DNA of 64,000 nt from Aeromonas hydrophila subsp. hydrophila ATCC 7966 (GCF_000014805.1 NC_008570.1:1121001-1185000), one strand, 5' to 3'. Counted from the stretch's first letter, positions 36,297 to 44,999 are shown. Notes: generated by a model from the letters alone, not told the origin. Numbers and translations: made by a program.

Positions 36297-36330
36297 GGTG
36301 ATAGTGGTGATAGTGATCACCACTATCACC
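36297..36330 (+). terminator. Long perfect hairpin ending the zir-like locus
   Basis: 15-bp perfect stem GGTGATAGTGGTGAT / ATCACCACTATCACC with loop AGTG, 46 bases past the stop. The tail is TTCAAATTTG, only partly U-rich. Confidence 0.65.
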
Positions 36331-36770
36331 TTCAAATTTGTGCTGTAGGCTATTCACGTCATCGCATTAAAGAATAAGAATAATATCCATATACTGCAGG
36401 CCATTGAGCATGGTATTGATATTTACAACCAATCTGATGCAGTATTATGACAGATAATCCTCTGTTATCTTGCGATAGTATCTGAAGGCAGTCTGTAATT
36501 TGCATTTACAGCTTAAATAAGCAATGGGAATATCATGATACAAGTTATTTAGAACAACTCATTATGCTCCTGGTTATTACATTGCCTACAATTAACGTGA
36601 GTGCTTGTAAGATTGTCTAAAATATTATTTTAAATCAAACTTTTGTTTTTCAAGTCTTGTTTTGGATAGTGGTTTTTATTATTTTATTAATCATCTACTT
36701 TGTGATGGTTCAACTTAAAATATCAATCTTCCTAATTTAAAAATCATAGACCGGTAAGATAGAGGATTGA
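36331..36770. other. AT-rich intergenic stretch, promoter of the c-di-GMP operon
   Basis: About 440 bases with very low GC. No coding frame or RNA gene is recognisable. It must contain the promoter for the gene pair starting at 36771; AGGAT lies just before that ATG. Confidence 0.4.
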
Positions 36771-37517
36771 ATGGAACAGGATAGCAGTTGGAGCATCGGC
36801 GAGGATGATATTGAGTGGTGGAATAGCTACACTCGATTGTTTGTGCAGGATCTTTATAGCAAAGATCCCAAAAAAAGAATGGCTAGCTTCTATTTCAGAC
36901 CAATCAATATGGAAGCTGCTTCATTCTATAATTCCTGTGATCACGATTTGCTTTTGATGATCACCTATGTACAAATGTCACTTCTTGAAGAGTGTTGCAA
37001 AGCATATCATCAAGCAGGACGTCGGCCATGTCAGTTATTTTTTAAGGCTGAACCAAGAGTATTGCCACAAATATCTGGCCAGCTAATAACATTAATGGAT
37101 AGTCTGCGCTCTCAAAAGATAGAGTTGATTCTTGACGTGAATTTGCCAAATCATAAAAATGATAAGGAGTGGCAAAAATCACTTTTTAAAATTATAGATA
37201 GTGGTCATATGGTCTGCCTGGGTGGTTATAACTGGAAAGATAATGAACCTCAAGATTTTCAGATGGTTAAAGAGCTATTTAAATATGTCAGGTTAGGGCC
37301 TCCTCCGTCCAATCTGGCTGAAGTTAATCACTTTGTTGATACCTGTTTCTATATTAAAGAAAAACTGGCAATGCAGCTTATATTAGACAGGGTGCAAAGT
37401 CAGACTGATCTTGATATAGCCTGCCGAACACCATTTTTTGCATTGATGGGAGATTATATTTCAACTGCTCATTTAGCAAAAAACCTGGAGGATGTCTCCT
37501 ATAAGGTCATGTTATGA
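36771..37517 (+). CDS. Degenerate EAL-domain protein, probably catalytically inactive
   Basis: 248 soluble residues. The order of segments follows an EAL phosphodiesterase barrel: QLFFKAEPRVLPQISGQ, IELILDVNLPN, MVCLGGYNW, FKYVRLGPPP, LAMQLILDRVQSQTDLDIA and FFALMGDYIS. The E-A-L motif, the DDFGTG metal site (here GGYNWK) and the EGVE glutamate are missing, so c-di-GMP hydrolysis is unlikely. YdiV-type proteins show that such domains can act as protein-binding regulators; that is an analogy. Its stop overlaps the start of the next gene (ATGA, 37514-37517), so it is made together with an apparently active GGDEF-EAL enzyme. Confidence 0.62.
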   Translation: MEQDSSWSIGEDDIEWWNSYTRLFVQDLYSKDPKKRMASFYFRPINMEAASFYNSCDHDLLLMITYVQMSLLEECCKAYHQAGRRPCQLFFKAEPRVLPQISGQLITLMDSLRSQKIELILDVNLPNHKNDKEWQKSLFKIIDSGHMVCLGGYNWKDNEPQDFQMVKELFKYVRLGPPPSNLAEVNHFVDTCFYIKEKLAMQLILDRVQSQTDLDIACRTPFFALMGDYISTAHLAKNLEDVSYKVML

Positions 37518-39730
37518 GTGCAATTAAGAACACTACACTTGTTGTTGCATTGTGTGCATTAACTCTCTGTAATATTATTTATCAAGCCGTATTCCATACA
37601 TTGACAAGTGATGGGCATCATCATTCTGAGTACAGCATTATTTGGGCACCTAATGCTTATCTGATTTTTTTTCTATGGGCATTTGGTCGCTACATACATA
37701 AGTCAATCTCATGGATATCAATTTTCATGACAGTAATAGGGTTCAACTTACTCTATTTTAGTAGCCAAAATTATCCAATAGGAATGGGATCTTACTGGTC
37801 ATCGTTGATAATGTATGCTGTCAATAATACTGTCTTTATCATTGGCTTTCTATTTGTGTTAAATTTTTGGAAATTTTCAGCATCTTTATTTTCAAAAGAC
37901 AATGAAGTATTATCATTTCTATGGCTTCATTTTGGTGGAGCCTTATGTACTTTTATTGCAAGTATATCAGTTCTGGTTTTCCCTAGTTCTTCAGAAAAAC
38001 TAGTATATCAGCTGTTTGCAGCAAACCTTATGGCATTTACATTTTTTACATCATATCTTTTTTTGTCAGAGCAATTCATACCTGACAACAAAAACATTAA
38101 AATGATGAACTTTAGTTTATTGGTGTCATTATCCTCAATCGTTTTTTATATAGTGAATGAATTTTTTCATACCTTATCAAAGGAAACATTTGCATTAATC
38201 TTGATGGCATCATTTATTTGTCTTTTTATTAGATCCAGACCCTATGTGAGAATTGTTGTCGCGGCGTTGGTCTCAGCTTTATTTGCTGCTGTAAATGTAG
38301 CCTTGGACTTATCTCTTTATGATTTCATTTTATTTTACAGTATATGCATCAGTACCAGCATTATCTTGATAATGCGGAAGAAAGAAACACATATTATACA
38401 TGCGCTGCAGAAAACGGTAGATGAGCTTAGAAAAAGTAAACTAATAGATCCTTTGACCGGCTTGCTTAATAGAGAGGGATTCAAGAACATATTAAGTGAA
38501 AAATGTAACTCCAATAAAGAGTTTTTGGTTGCATATGCAGATCTTGATAAGTTTAAAGAAATTAATGATTTTATGGGGCATGCTGTCGGTGACCTTGTAT
38601 TAAAAATATCTTCAGCAAGGATGTCGTCAATTTTAGGCATGAATAGCCCTGTCGCTCGCCTCGGTGGCGATGAATTTGCTTTTGTTATTCCTGGTGAGAA
38701 AAGTATGGCCCTGCAGCGTTGTCAGGAACTAATCGAAAAAATAACGCAGCCCATTGCACTAGGGGAACGCACATTTTCAATTGGTATTTCTATTGGCGTT
38801 AGCTCTTATCCTCATCAAGCAACAGCATTAGAAGAGTTGCTTGATAAAGCCGATATGGCTATGTATGCGGCCAAATGCTCCCATGACCGTGCGCCAGTGT
38901 ATTTTGAAGAAAAAATGGACTGCCGAAAGAGTCATGAGACATTTTATTTACAAAGAACATTCAATATAGATTTGATGCTGGGGGAATGTTATGCAGTATT
39001 CCAGCCGCTACATGATATTCAGCTGGGTGGAATTAAGTCATTTGAAGCATTGCTGCGACATCCTAATTTAAGCACGGTTGATATAATTCAGTGGGCAGAA
39101 GATTATGGTCATATGAATGCATTGTTTGAACTTATGGTGCAATGTGCAGCGAATTTTATTCTAACGTCAGGTTATCCCGTTACAGTTAACATATCTCCAT
39201 CTCAGATCATCTTCAATGGTGGGATGATCAGAAACATTATGGAAAAAGTAATCATTGAATATAAATTGCCACGCAATACATTAAATTTAGAAGTTACTGA
39301 GTCGGTGCCAATCGTTGAACAGTCGGTTTTCATTAATGCTATTGGCCAAATCAAAGAACTCGGAGTAGAGGTTTACCTTGATGACTTTGGTACTGGCTAC
39401 GCCTTTTTTTCTACATTAAGTATGGGGGCATTTGATGCAATCAAGATTGATAGAAATTTAGTTTCTGGCATTAATAAATCACTATCAATGCAGCGCCTTT
39501 TAAACTCCATATTAACTTATGCGAACGAAGCGGGCATGTACGTAATAGCTGAGGGTGTTGAAGAGGAAGACGAGCTTTGGGTGTTAAAGAACTTGGGGGT
39601 AAAATATGTACAAGGGTACTATTTCTCAAAACCAATGAGAGAAGATACCATGTTAATCTACATAGAAAGTTGGCACGCAACTAACAAAGAAGGCATCTAT
39701 CAATATAAAATTAATAGCTACGCCACTTAA
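37514..39730 (+). CDS. Membrane-bound GGDEF-EAL c-di-GMP enzyme
   Basis: 738 residues. About eight hydrophobic segments fill residues 1-290, resembling a MASE-type sensor. A GGDEF domain follows (LIDPLTGLLNREGF, RLGGDEFAF near residue 383, intact), then an EAL domain (SFEALLRHP near 509, NISPSQ, LEVTES, LDDFGTG, KIDR, AEGVEEEDE, QGYYFSKPM), also with the metal and catalytic residues visible. Both activities look possible; which dominates cannot be told. The DNA is much more AT-rich than the core. The overlap with the degenerate EAL protein suggests that the latter modulates this enzyme. Confidence 0.87.
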   Translation: MSAIKNTTLVVALCALTLCNIIYQAVFHTLTSDGHHHSEYSIIWAPNAYLIFFLWAFGRYIHKSISWISIFMTVIGFNLLYFSSQNYPIGMGSYWSSLIMYAVNNTVFIIGFLFVLNFWKFSASLFSKDNEVLSFLWLHFGGALCTFIASISVLVFPSSSEKLVYQLFAANLMAFTFFTSYLFLSEQFIPDNKNIKMMNFSLLVSLSSIVFYIVNEFFHTLSKETFALILMASFICLFIRSRPYVRIVVAALVSALFAAVNVALDLSLYDFILFYSICISTSIILIMRKKETHIIHALQKTVDELRKSKLIDPLTGLLNREGFKNILSEKCNSNKEFLVAYADLDKFKEINDFMGHAVGDLVLKISSARMSSILGMNSPVARLGGDEFAFVIPGEKSMALQRCQELIEKITQPIALGERTFSIGISIGVSSYPHQATALEELLDKADMAMYAAKCSHDRAPVYFEEKMDCRKSHETFYLQRTFNIDLMLGECYAVFQPLHDIQLGGIKSFEALLRHPNLSTVDIIQWAEDYGHMNALFELMVQCAANFILTSGYPVTVNISPSQIIFNGGMIRNIMEKVIIEYKLPRNTLNLEVTESVPIVEQSVFINAIGQIKELGVEVYLDDFGTGYAFFSTLSMGAFDAIKIDRNLVSGINKSLSMQRLLNSILTYANEAGMYVIAEGVEEEDELWVLKNLGVKYVQGYYFSKPMREDTMLIYIESWHATNKEGIYQYKINSYAT

Positions 39731-39754
39731 AGTTATTTGATGGTAGGAATAGCA

Positions 39755-40186
39755 TTACCAAAAGCCTAACTTGCCAGCCATATTCACTTTATAAATACGA
39801 TACGATGGGTTTCTTAGAAGAACCCAATCGTATTGCCCCGCATGAATTTGCTTAGCCGAGTATATATAAGCATCGCTAAATCTTACATTTAGGCCATCAT
39901 CAAAATCGAATAGAGGTTTGGATAGCTCTTTTGAATAAACTACAAAAAAAAATAAGTCATTGTGCTTTTTTGCCAGAATCCCTTTAAAAAGTTTTTTTTC
40001 TCCACTGAGCTTGTTCCATGCGATTGTTTCTACAATGCCTAATCGGCATGTACTTATATATTTCATTTTAACATCATTTGCCTCAGAATTATAATTACAT
40101 CCCATGCCATTGATAACTGGGGTAATAATATAAACATGGAGGATTATAAAACTAGTCAACGCTATAAACTTTAATGTTTTGATCAT
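39755..40186 (-). CDS. FidL/ToxS-like membrane-anchored periplasmic partner of the adjacent regulator
   Basis: 143 residues from ATG 40184-40186 (MIKTLKFIALTSFIILHVYI). One N-terminal membrane anchor precedes a periplasmic beta-rich domain (WNKLSGEKKLFKGILAKKH, NVRFSDAYIYSA, YDWVLLRNPSYRIYKV). It overlaps the upstream regulator gene by 35 bases. The order wHTH-TM regulator then anchored small protein matches ToxR-ToxS and, closer in size, MarT-FidL of Salmonella. Two further in-frame ATGs lie up to 30 bases upstream, so the exact start is uncertain. Confidence 0.58.
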   Translation of the reverse strand: MIKTLKFIALTSFIILHVYIITPVINGMGCNYNSEANDVKMKYISTCRLGIVETIAWNKLSGEKKLFKGILAKKHNDLFFFVVYSKELSKPLFDFDDGLNVRFSDAYIYSAKQIHAGQYDWVLLRNPSYRIYKVNMAGKLGFW

Positions 40187-40910
40187 TGTTGTCATACCCA
40201 TAAAGATAAGCACCATATTCTTTTTGTATATTTTCTTCTATTAACTTTCGCTTGCTTTCATTTAGTTCAAAAACGCCACATATCTTTGTTTTTCCGCTTA
40301 ACTGATAGCAGTAAAGTTCACCTGAAGAAAAAAAATAAATGATACTCAATGACAGAATCGCTACGCAGTACAGCGAGAACAATGTTTTGATGAATATTTT
40401 TTTAAAATAACTGCCATGTCTTTCTTGCGCTATGCTCGTTGCATTAATCTTGGCCATGTCACCAATGGCCTCATCTACTTTATATGAATATGATTCGGTT
40501 GTTTTACTCTCTGTATTTATCTCATTTTTATTTTTTGGTGAATCACAAGGAAGTTGCCGAACAATCATGTTAGATTGGATCTTGTCTGCTTCTCCATGCA
40601 ATATATAACCCCTCCGGTGAACAGTTTCTATATTAAAGGCACCATCAGTTTCTTGTAGTACTTTTCTGATGTTTTTTATAGCAACTGCCAGTGAGTTGGG
40701 AGAGACGAACTTGTCAGGCCACCCTTCTTCAATCAACTCCTCTTTACTGGAAAACTGATTTAATTTTTTTAGTAAAGAGGCAAAGATGAGGATCTCGCTT
40801 TTGCTTAATCGAGCAATCACTTCTGAGTTCCATGTGATGTCACCTGAGATAGCGTTGTAGTCTAGCATTCTAAAACCACCAACGATTAAGTTAAAAATTA
40901 GTTTCTTCAT
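40152..40910 (-). CDS. ToxR/MarT-like transmembrane transcriptional regulator
   Basis: 252 residues. The N-terminal winged-helix domain (residues about 5-105; LSKSEILIFASLLKKLNQFSSKEELIEEGW, NSLAVAIKNIRKVL, ETVHRRGYIL) is of the OmpR/ToxR C-type. A linker of about 65 residues leads to a membrane helix (about 172-195, FSLYCVAILSLSIIYFF) and a 55-residue periplasmic end with two cysteines (GELYCYQLSGKTKICGVF). Such proteins bind DNA while anchored in the inner membrane. An alternative start is ATG 14 codons in. Nearby zir-like and c-di-GMP genes are plausible targets, by proximity only. Confidence 0.77.
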   Translation of the reverse strand: MKKLIFNLIVGGFRMLDYNAISGDITWNSEVIARLSKSEILIFASLLKKLNQFSSKEELIEEGWPDKFVSPNSLAVAIKNIRKVLQETDGAFNIETVHRRGYILHGEADKIQSNMIVRQLPCDSPKNKNEINTESKTTESYSYKVDEAIGDMAKINATSIAQERHGSYFKKIFIKTLFSLYCVAILSLSIIYFFSSGELYCYQLSGKTKICGVFELNESKRKLIEENIQKEYGAYLYGYDNNDQNIKVYSVD

Positions 40911-41828
40911 CTAATGATGAGCTACTCACCTTCTGCGATAGCCCTATCTTATTAGATATTCTATATGTGTCTTTGGTATAGTTGCAATAGCATTAACTTG
41001 GTATTTTTTATTATTACCATATTACTTAGTGTCCACATATATTATAGGCTATTGTCAACAGTATGCATTCTTATATTATTTTGTCTTAAAAAGTTGAAAT
41101 CACTTTCTACTTGAACTGTTTATAAAAACAATCACTAAATTTCTAATTGCTGTGTTTTGATAAGTGTATGGAGAGTATTATATCATGCTCATTTCATGTG
41201 TTTTAAAAAAAATAGGAGCGCAGGGCCTTACTAAAAATAGGTTATAAAATATATATTAGATATAATTTGTTGTTCGATGTAATTAATTATTTGTTAGTAT
41301 AGTGAATTATCCTTAGAAAGGGATTTTATAGGATTATTAAAGGAATTATTTGTACTTGCGGTTAATTAATAGCGTATCAATTTGACCATCGCGTAGTTAT
41401 TTTCTGATACTATAAATAGGTGAGTTATCAATTTAAGGTGGAACCCTGAGCGGTATTGTATCGTCATTGTAAATTAAAATAATTTATTTTTGAGAGCAAA
41501 TTAAACTATGTGACTGTGATTTGTTCTTGTCTCTAAAAGAGCTTTAACCAAGCGGGGTAAAGCTTACCCAACATGATGGTTTTTACGTTCAATGACACGA
41601 TAAGCTCTATACCAGTACTTCCCGATCATTCTTTAGTTATGAGAAGATGAAAAAACAATGAAATTGCCATGTCAATAGAGTTTGGTTGTCTCGCAATGCA
41701 TTGATATATAAGTATTTTTTATTTTATGAATTTATTATTTTAGTATCACTACATTTTGATTGAAAAATAAGATTATTGTTGCGTTAGTTATCGTAAAAAT
41801 AATTCTTTATGTATTGAGGTGACGTGAT
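40911..41828. other. 917-base AT-rich intergenic region between two winged-helix regulators
   Basis: Very low GC throughout, with no frame that has both length and a ribosome site and no tRNA or hairpin of note. It separates two divergent winged-helix genes and should contain both promoters. AT-richness of this kind is a typical target for H-NS silencing, which is an inference. Confidence 0.45.
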
Positions 41829-42206
41829 ATGTATTTAAAGATGGTTAATAGAGACAAGGGCGTTGCCTTTGATCTTCAACATGGAATTGTCGAATATAAA
41901 GCTCTAGGTGGATTGGTTGTGCAGTCTAGACTAGGCAAAAAAGACAGAGATGTATTGATGTACCTGATAAATAATGTAGGGCGACTGATCTCTAAAGATG
42001 AGATCCTACATAATGTTTGGGCTAATCGAATTGTATGTGAGAATACAGTTTCAGTTGCATTGTCAAATATCCGGAAGTTTTTAAGAAAAGCAGATGAGGA
42101 TTGTTCATGTTTAACAAATGTATCTGGTTCTGGTTATATTTTCAATCCAGCTAAATCGGGGTTTAAATTAGAAAAAGAACATAAAGTGAATGATCTTGTT
42201 GTGTAA
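41829..42206 (+). CDS. Small winged-helix (ToxR/OmpR C-type) DNA-binding protein without membrane anchor
   Basis: 125 residues, essentially one trans_reg_C domain: LGKKDRDVLMYLINNVGRLISKDEIL, VWANRIVCENTVSVALSNIRKFL and TNVSGSGYIFNP. There is no transmembrane helix or receiver domain, so it would act as a soluble regulator. AGGTGA precedes the ATG. It faces away from the ToxR-like gene across 917 bases. The same wHTH type in both suggests a paired regulatory circuit, for instance on the shared spacer. Confidence 0.72.
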   Translation: MYLKMVNRDKGVAFDLQHGIVEYKALGGLVVQSRLGKKDRDVLMYLINNVGRLISKDEILHNVWANRIVCENTVSVALSNIRKFLRKADEDCSCLTNVSGSGYIFNPAKSGFKLEKEHKVNDLVV

Positions 42207-42619
42207 GTGGTGATGTTTATGAGAATCAGTATGTTTTTTAGAAAAGTATACATTGGTGCTGATTTTTAATTGCAGTTGATAGCTATTTTCAAGATGATTT
42301 ATGTGATTGCTAGCACTCTTATTTATTCAACTATCATTTTCATTTAATTATTCTTTCTGGTTTTTATAAACGATCATGTACATTACTGAAAAGAGTCTAA
42401 ATTACGTTCAGTTTAATGAGGGGTATTTTGCGCCAGCTCATTAAGATGACTGCATTTTGAGGGTAATTACGATAATTTTTTAGTTGTATTATGTGATGAA
42501 GAAAAATGTCGATATAACCATGGTGCTAAGGGGTCTATACGTATAAATGATAAAATGTTAATCGAGACACAAAGGTTAATTGAGCTAGACCAGCAACGGT
42601 CCGACCGAGCTTGCGGTTT
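42207..42619. other. AT-rich non-coding stretch at the right end of island 1
   Basis: About 410 bases. Composition changes from AT-rich to average near 42590, probably the true right boundary of the AT-rich cargo. I see no gene. Confidence 0.4.
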
Positions 42620-42867
42620 TCAGCTCAAAGCTACCGGCTTGAGCTCACCGACAGGGGCGAGGGTATCAGAGCGATAAAGTACCTTGCTATCGCTGTAGGA
42701 GCGGATATGCAGTGTATCGGAGGCGACGTTAAACATCACGTCGCTCTGCTCGATGGTCCAATCCATTCCGGCAGCGTGTAGTCAGATATCGAGGGATTGT
42801 TGTAGGAGTAAGAGATTGTCAAGGCCATGCCAAGGGTATGGGCCGTAGTGTCGATCAGGTGAGCCAT
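42620..42867 (-). pseudogene. Small gene broken by a frameshift, function unknown
   Basis: From ATG 42865-42867 (GGAGGAG just upstream) the frame gives MAHLIDTTAHTLGMALTISY and so on, reaching TLPEW, then runs into a stop at 42736. The shifted frame, opening at ATG 42764-42766, continues smoothly as IEQSDVMFNVASDTLHIRSY to VALS at 42620. The two parts read as one protein of about 80 residues split by a single indel around 42750-42766, although two overlapping genes cannot be excluded. Composition is near the core average, unlike the AT-rich DNA to the left. I do not recognise the family. Confidence 0.5.
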
Positions 42868-43053
42868 ATCTCCTCCAGGAATTGTGAAATGCAGACATGA
42901 GCCTGCTAACTCATGGAGGTGATATCGGTTTGAAAGTTTATTAAATGGGATGTATTTGCTATTCAAATTCTTATTCTTTGGGGGGAGTTGCAGCATGATG
43001 GTGTTGTGCAACGAACTGCATTGGAGGGGGACGGAGAGAGGGGCGGGGCCAAA

Positions 43054-43091
43054 AACGAGCAAGGGGTTGGCACCATGATGATGCCAACCCC
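43054..43091 (-). repeat. Right copy of the 38-bp hairpin repeat; terminator of the tRNA remnant
   Basis: Stem GGGGTTGGCATCATCAT.../...GCCAACCCC. On the minus strand it is followed by TTGCTCGTTTTTGG and lies 11 bases past the CCA end of the tRNA remnant, so it is the native tRNA terminator. It matches 26483-26520 with two differences over 38 bp. Confidence 0.85.
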
Positions 43092-43101
43092 TTGTTTTGT
43101 A

Positions 43102-43146
43102 TGGCGTTCCCGACTGGAGTCGAACCAGTGGCCTGTCCCTTAGGAG
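43102..43146 (-). pseudogene. 3' half of a tRNA-Arg(CCU) gene, probable island attachment site
   Basis: Read on the minus strand: anticodon loop CTCCTAA, 3' anticodon stem GGGAC, variable loop AGGCC, T-arm ACTGG-TTCGACT-CCAGT, acceptor strand CGGGAAC, discriminator G and CCA, exactly 45 nt with all spacings canonical. Upstream of the loop the 5' stem (AACAC) does not pair and no D-arm or 5' acceptor (expected GTTCCCG) exists. This is what remains when an element integrates in a tRNA 3' end: native 3' part plus native terminator on the left, element DNA on the right. Confidence 0.8.
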
Positions 43147-43199
43147 GTGTTGGATCCGGACGCGTCAACCATCTAGCCCCAGAGCTAACAGACTTAGGA

Positions 43200-44459
43200 C
43201 TACCTCGCCACCGGCAGGTCCTCCCAGCGGGTGGTGTAACAGGGGCTCAAGTGTTCTTGTCGCATCATCCACTCGGCTGACCCCGTGCCTTGACTGGCAA
43301 AGCCTACGCGCCCCAATCCCTTGGCTTTGATCTGGTCCATCACGGCCATCAGCGCATCTGATTGAGCGGAGGACGGGGCAAACAGGTCAGCCTGTTGCTG
43401 CCCCTTGGGGGTGAACTCACTCAGCATGACCCCACCCTTCTGATAGCGGTAACCGTCGCGCCAAATCTGCGGTAGCAGCACGTTCACTTGCTGCAGCAGC
43501 AACCGGGTATCATCGCTAGGGCAGACCAGCCGGATGCCCGCCTGCTCACTGTAGTAAGGGGCTCGTTCATCAAAGGGGCTGGTTCGCACGAACAGGTGCA
43601 CCCGCTGGCAACACATCCCCTCGGCCCGCAGCTTCTCGGCTGCGCGAGCCATAAAGCCTGACAACGCTTGGGCCATTTCTCCACGGTCAGTCACGCGCTC
43701 ACCAAAGGAACGGCTCGAGAGGATCTGCAGCTTCGCCGCCGGTTCAACGGTCAGCTCTGCGCAAGGCAGGCCACGCAGCTCCTGGACGATCCGCTCGACC
43801 ACCACGCCGTATTGGGCGCGTAACCCTTTGGCGTCGCTAGCCACCAGGTCAGCAACGGTGTTGATGCCTTGTGCCACCAACTTGGCCCCCAAGCGCCGTC
43901 CTATGCCCCACACCTCATCCACCGGGGTGATAGCCATCAGCCGGGCACGGCGCAGCTCGTCACGCAAGTCCACGACGCCGCCCGTGGCAGGCCACTTCTT
44001 GGCTGCATAGTTGGCCAGCTTGGCGAGGGTCTTGGTGGGGCCGATCCCGACCCCTACCGTTAGGCCGGTCCACTGCCACACTCGCTGCCGGATCTGTTGT
44101 CCATAGGCTGTCAGGTCCCCGGCAAACGACTCCGACAGTGACAGGAATGCTTCATCGATGGAGTAGACCTCCAGCTCGGGGGCCATGGTCTCCAACGTGC
44201 TCATCACCCTGCCAGACATGTCTCCATAGAGCGCGTAGTTGGAGCTGAATGCCACACCGCCATGCGCCTCGAACTGCTCGCGGATCTTGAAGTAGGGCCC
44301 GGCCATCTTGATACCCATCGTCTTGGCTTCGGGGCTGCGCGACACCACGCATCCATCGTTGTTGGAGAGCACCACGATCGGGCGGCCACGCAGCTCAGGG
44401 CGAAACAGCCGCTCACAGCTGGCGTAGAAGTTGTTTACATCAACGAGCGCTATAGCCAT
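43200..44459 (-). CDS. umuC: Y-family error-prone DNA polymerase V catalytic subunit
   Basis: 419 residues. Y-family motifs are intact: MAIALVDVNNFYASCERLF with the first catalytic Asp, then VYSIDEAFLSL with the Asp-Glu pair, the little-finger region, and the UmuC C-terminal part with a beta-clamp-like segment. It performs translesion synthesis with UmuD'. ATG at 44457-44459 is preferred; GTG one codon earlier is open. It overlaps umuD by 20 bases and shares its SOS promoter. The gene ends 54 bases from the tRNA remnant, so umuDC is the first cargo inside the island. Confidence 0.94.
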   Translation of the reverse strand: MAIALVDVNNFYASCERLFRPELRGRPIVVLSNNDGCVVSRSPEAKTMGIKMAGPYFKIREQFEAHGGVAFSSNYALYGDMSGRVMSTLETMAPELEVYSIDEAFLSLSESFAGDLTAYGQQIRQRVWQWTGLTVGVGIGPTKTLAKLANYAAKKWPATGGVVDLRDELRRARLMAITPVDEVWGIGRRLGAKLVAQGINTVADLVASDAKGLRAQYGVVVERIVQELRGLPCAELTVEPAAKLQILSSRSFGERVTDRGEMAQALSGFMARAAEKLRAEGMCCQRVHLFVRTSPFDERAPYYSEQAGIRLVCPSDDTRLLLQQVNVLLPQIWRDGYRYQKGGVMLSEFTPKGQQQADLFAPSSAQSDALMAVMDQIKAKGLGRVGFASQGTGSAEWMMRQEHLSPCYTTRWEDLPVAR

Positions 44460-44883
44460 CACGCTGCCTCAGATTGCCAATCACATGGGTGACCACTCCG
44501 AACAACTCCAGGGAGAGGCTCATACAAGGGTCGATAGGCGCGAACGCCGGATTGGCTGGCAACAGCCGCAACCTCGGCTTGAGCTGCAAGGTCTTTACCG
44601 TGAAGCCGCCATCAAGTAGTGCAATCACCACATCACCATGGCGCGGGGTGAGGCTCTTATCGACCACCAGCAAGTCACCGGGAAAGATGCCGACCCTGGT
44701 CATGCTCTCCCCCTCGGCACGCAGATAGAAGGTTGCTGCAGGGTGCGGCACGCAGTGGGTGTTGAGGTCCAGCTTCCCTTCCAGATAGTCGCTGGCTGGG
44801 CTGGGAAAGCCACAAGAGGCGCGGTGCAAGAACAGCGGGATGGTCACCTCGGCGGGTGATGGGTCTTGGGTTAACAACGTCAT
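44440..44883 (-). CDS. umuD: UmuD, S24-family self-cleaving subunit of polymerase V
   Basis: 147 residues. The RecA-stimulated cleavage site Cys24-Gly25 (ASCGFPSP), Ser60 (GESMTRVG) and Lys97 (FTVKTLQ) sit at the same positions as in E. coli UmuD. Cleavage yields UmuD', which forms polymerase V with UmuC. A LexA box lies just upstream, so this pair is expected to be SOS-induced. Translation is probably coupled to umuC. Confidence 0.95.
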   Translation of the reverse strand: MTLLTQDPSPAEVTIPLFLHRASCGFPSPASDYLEGKLDLNTHCVPHPAATFYLRAEGESMTRVGIFPGDLLVVDKSLTPRHGDVVIALLDGGFTVKTLQLKPRLRLLPANPAFAPIDPCMSLSLELFGVVTHVIGNLRQRDGYSAR

Positions 44884-44894
44884 GGCAACAACAC

Positions 44895-44910
44895 CTGTAT
44901 TTATATACAG
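44895..44910 (-). promoter_or_regulatory. LexA box and -10 of umuDC
   Basis: CTGTATTTATATACAG is a full CTG-N10-CAG SOS box, 12 bases from the umuD start codon. On the minus strand a perfect TATAAT (44913-44918) stands immediately upstream, so LexA would cover the transcription start. Confidence 0.9.
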
Positions 44911-44999
44911 TCATTATAGCGCACCACCTTTGAACCAGCGCAAGTCCCGCATGCCACTGATGGCGTACCATGGCGCCAACAAATAACAAAGAGGTCAGT

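Noticed and set aside
43102..43199. Complete tRNA gene
   Set aside because: Only the 3' half folds. The 5' anticodon stem does not pair and the D-arm and 5' acceptor strand are absent.
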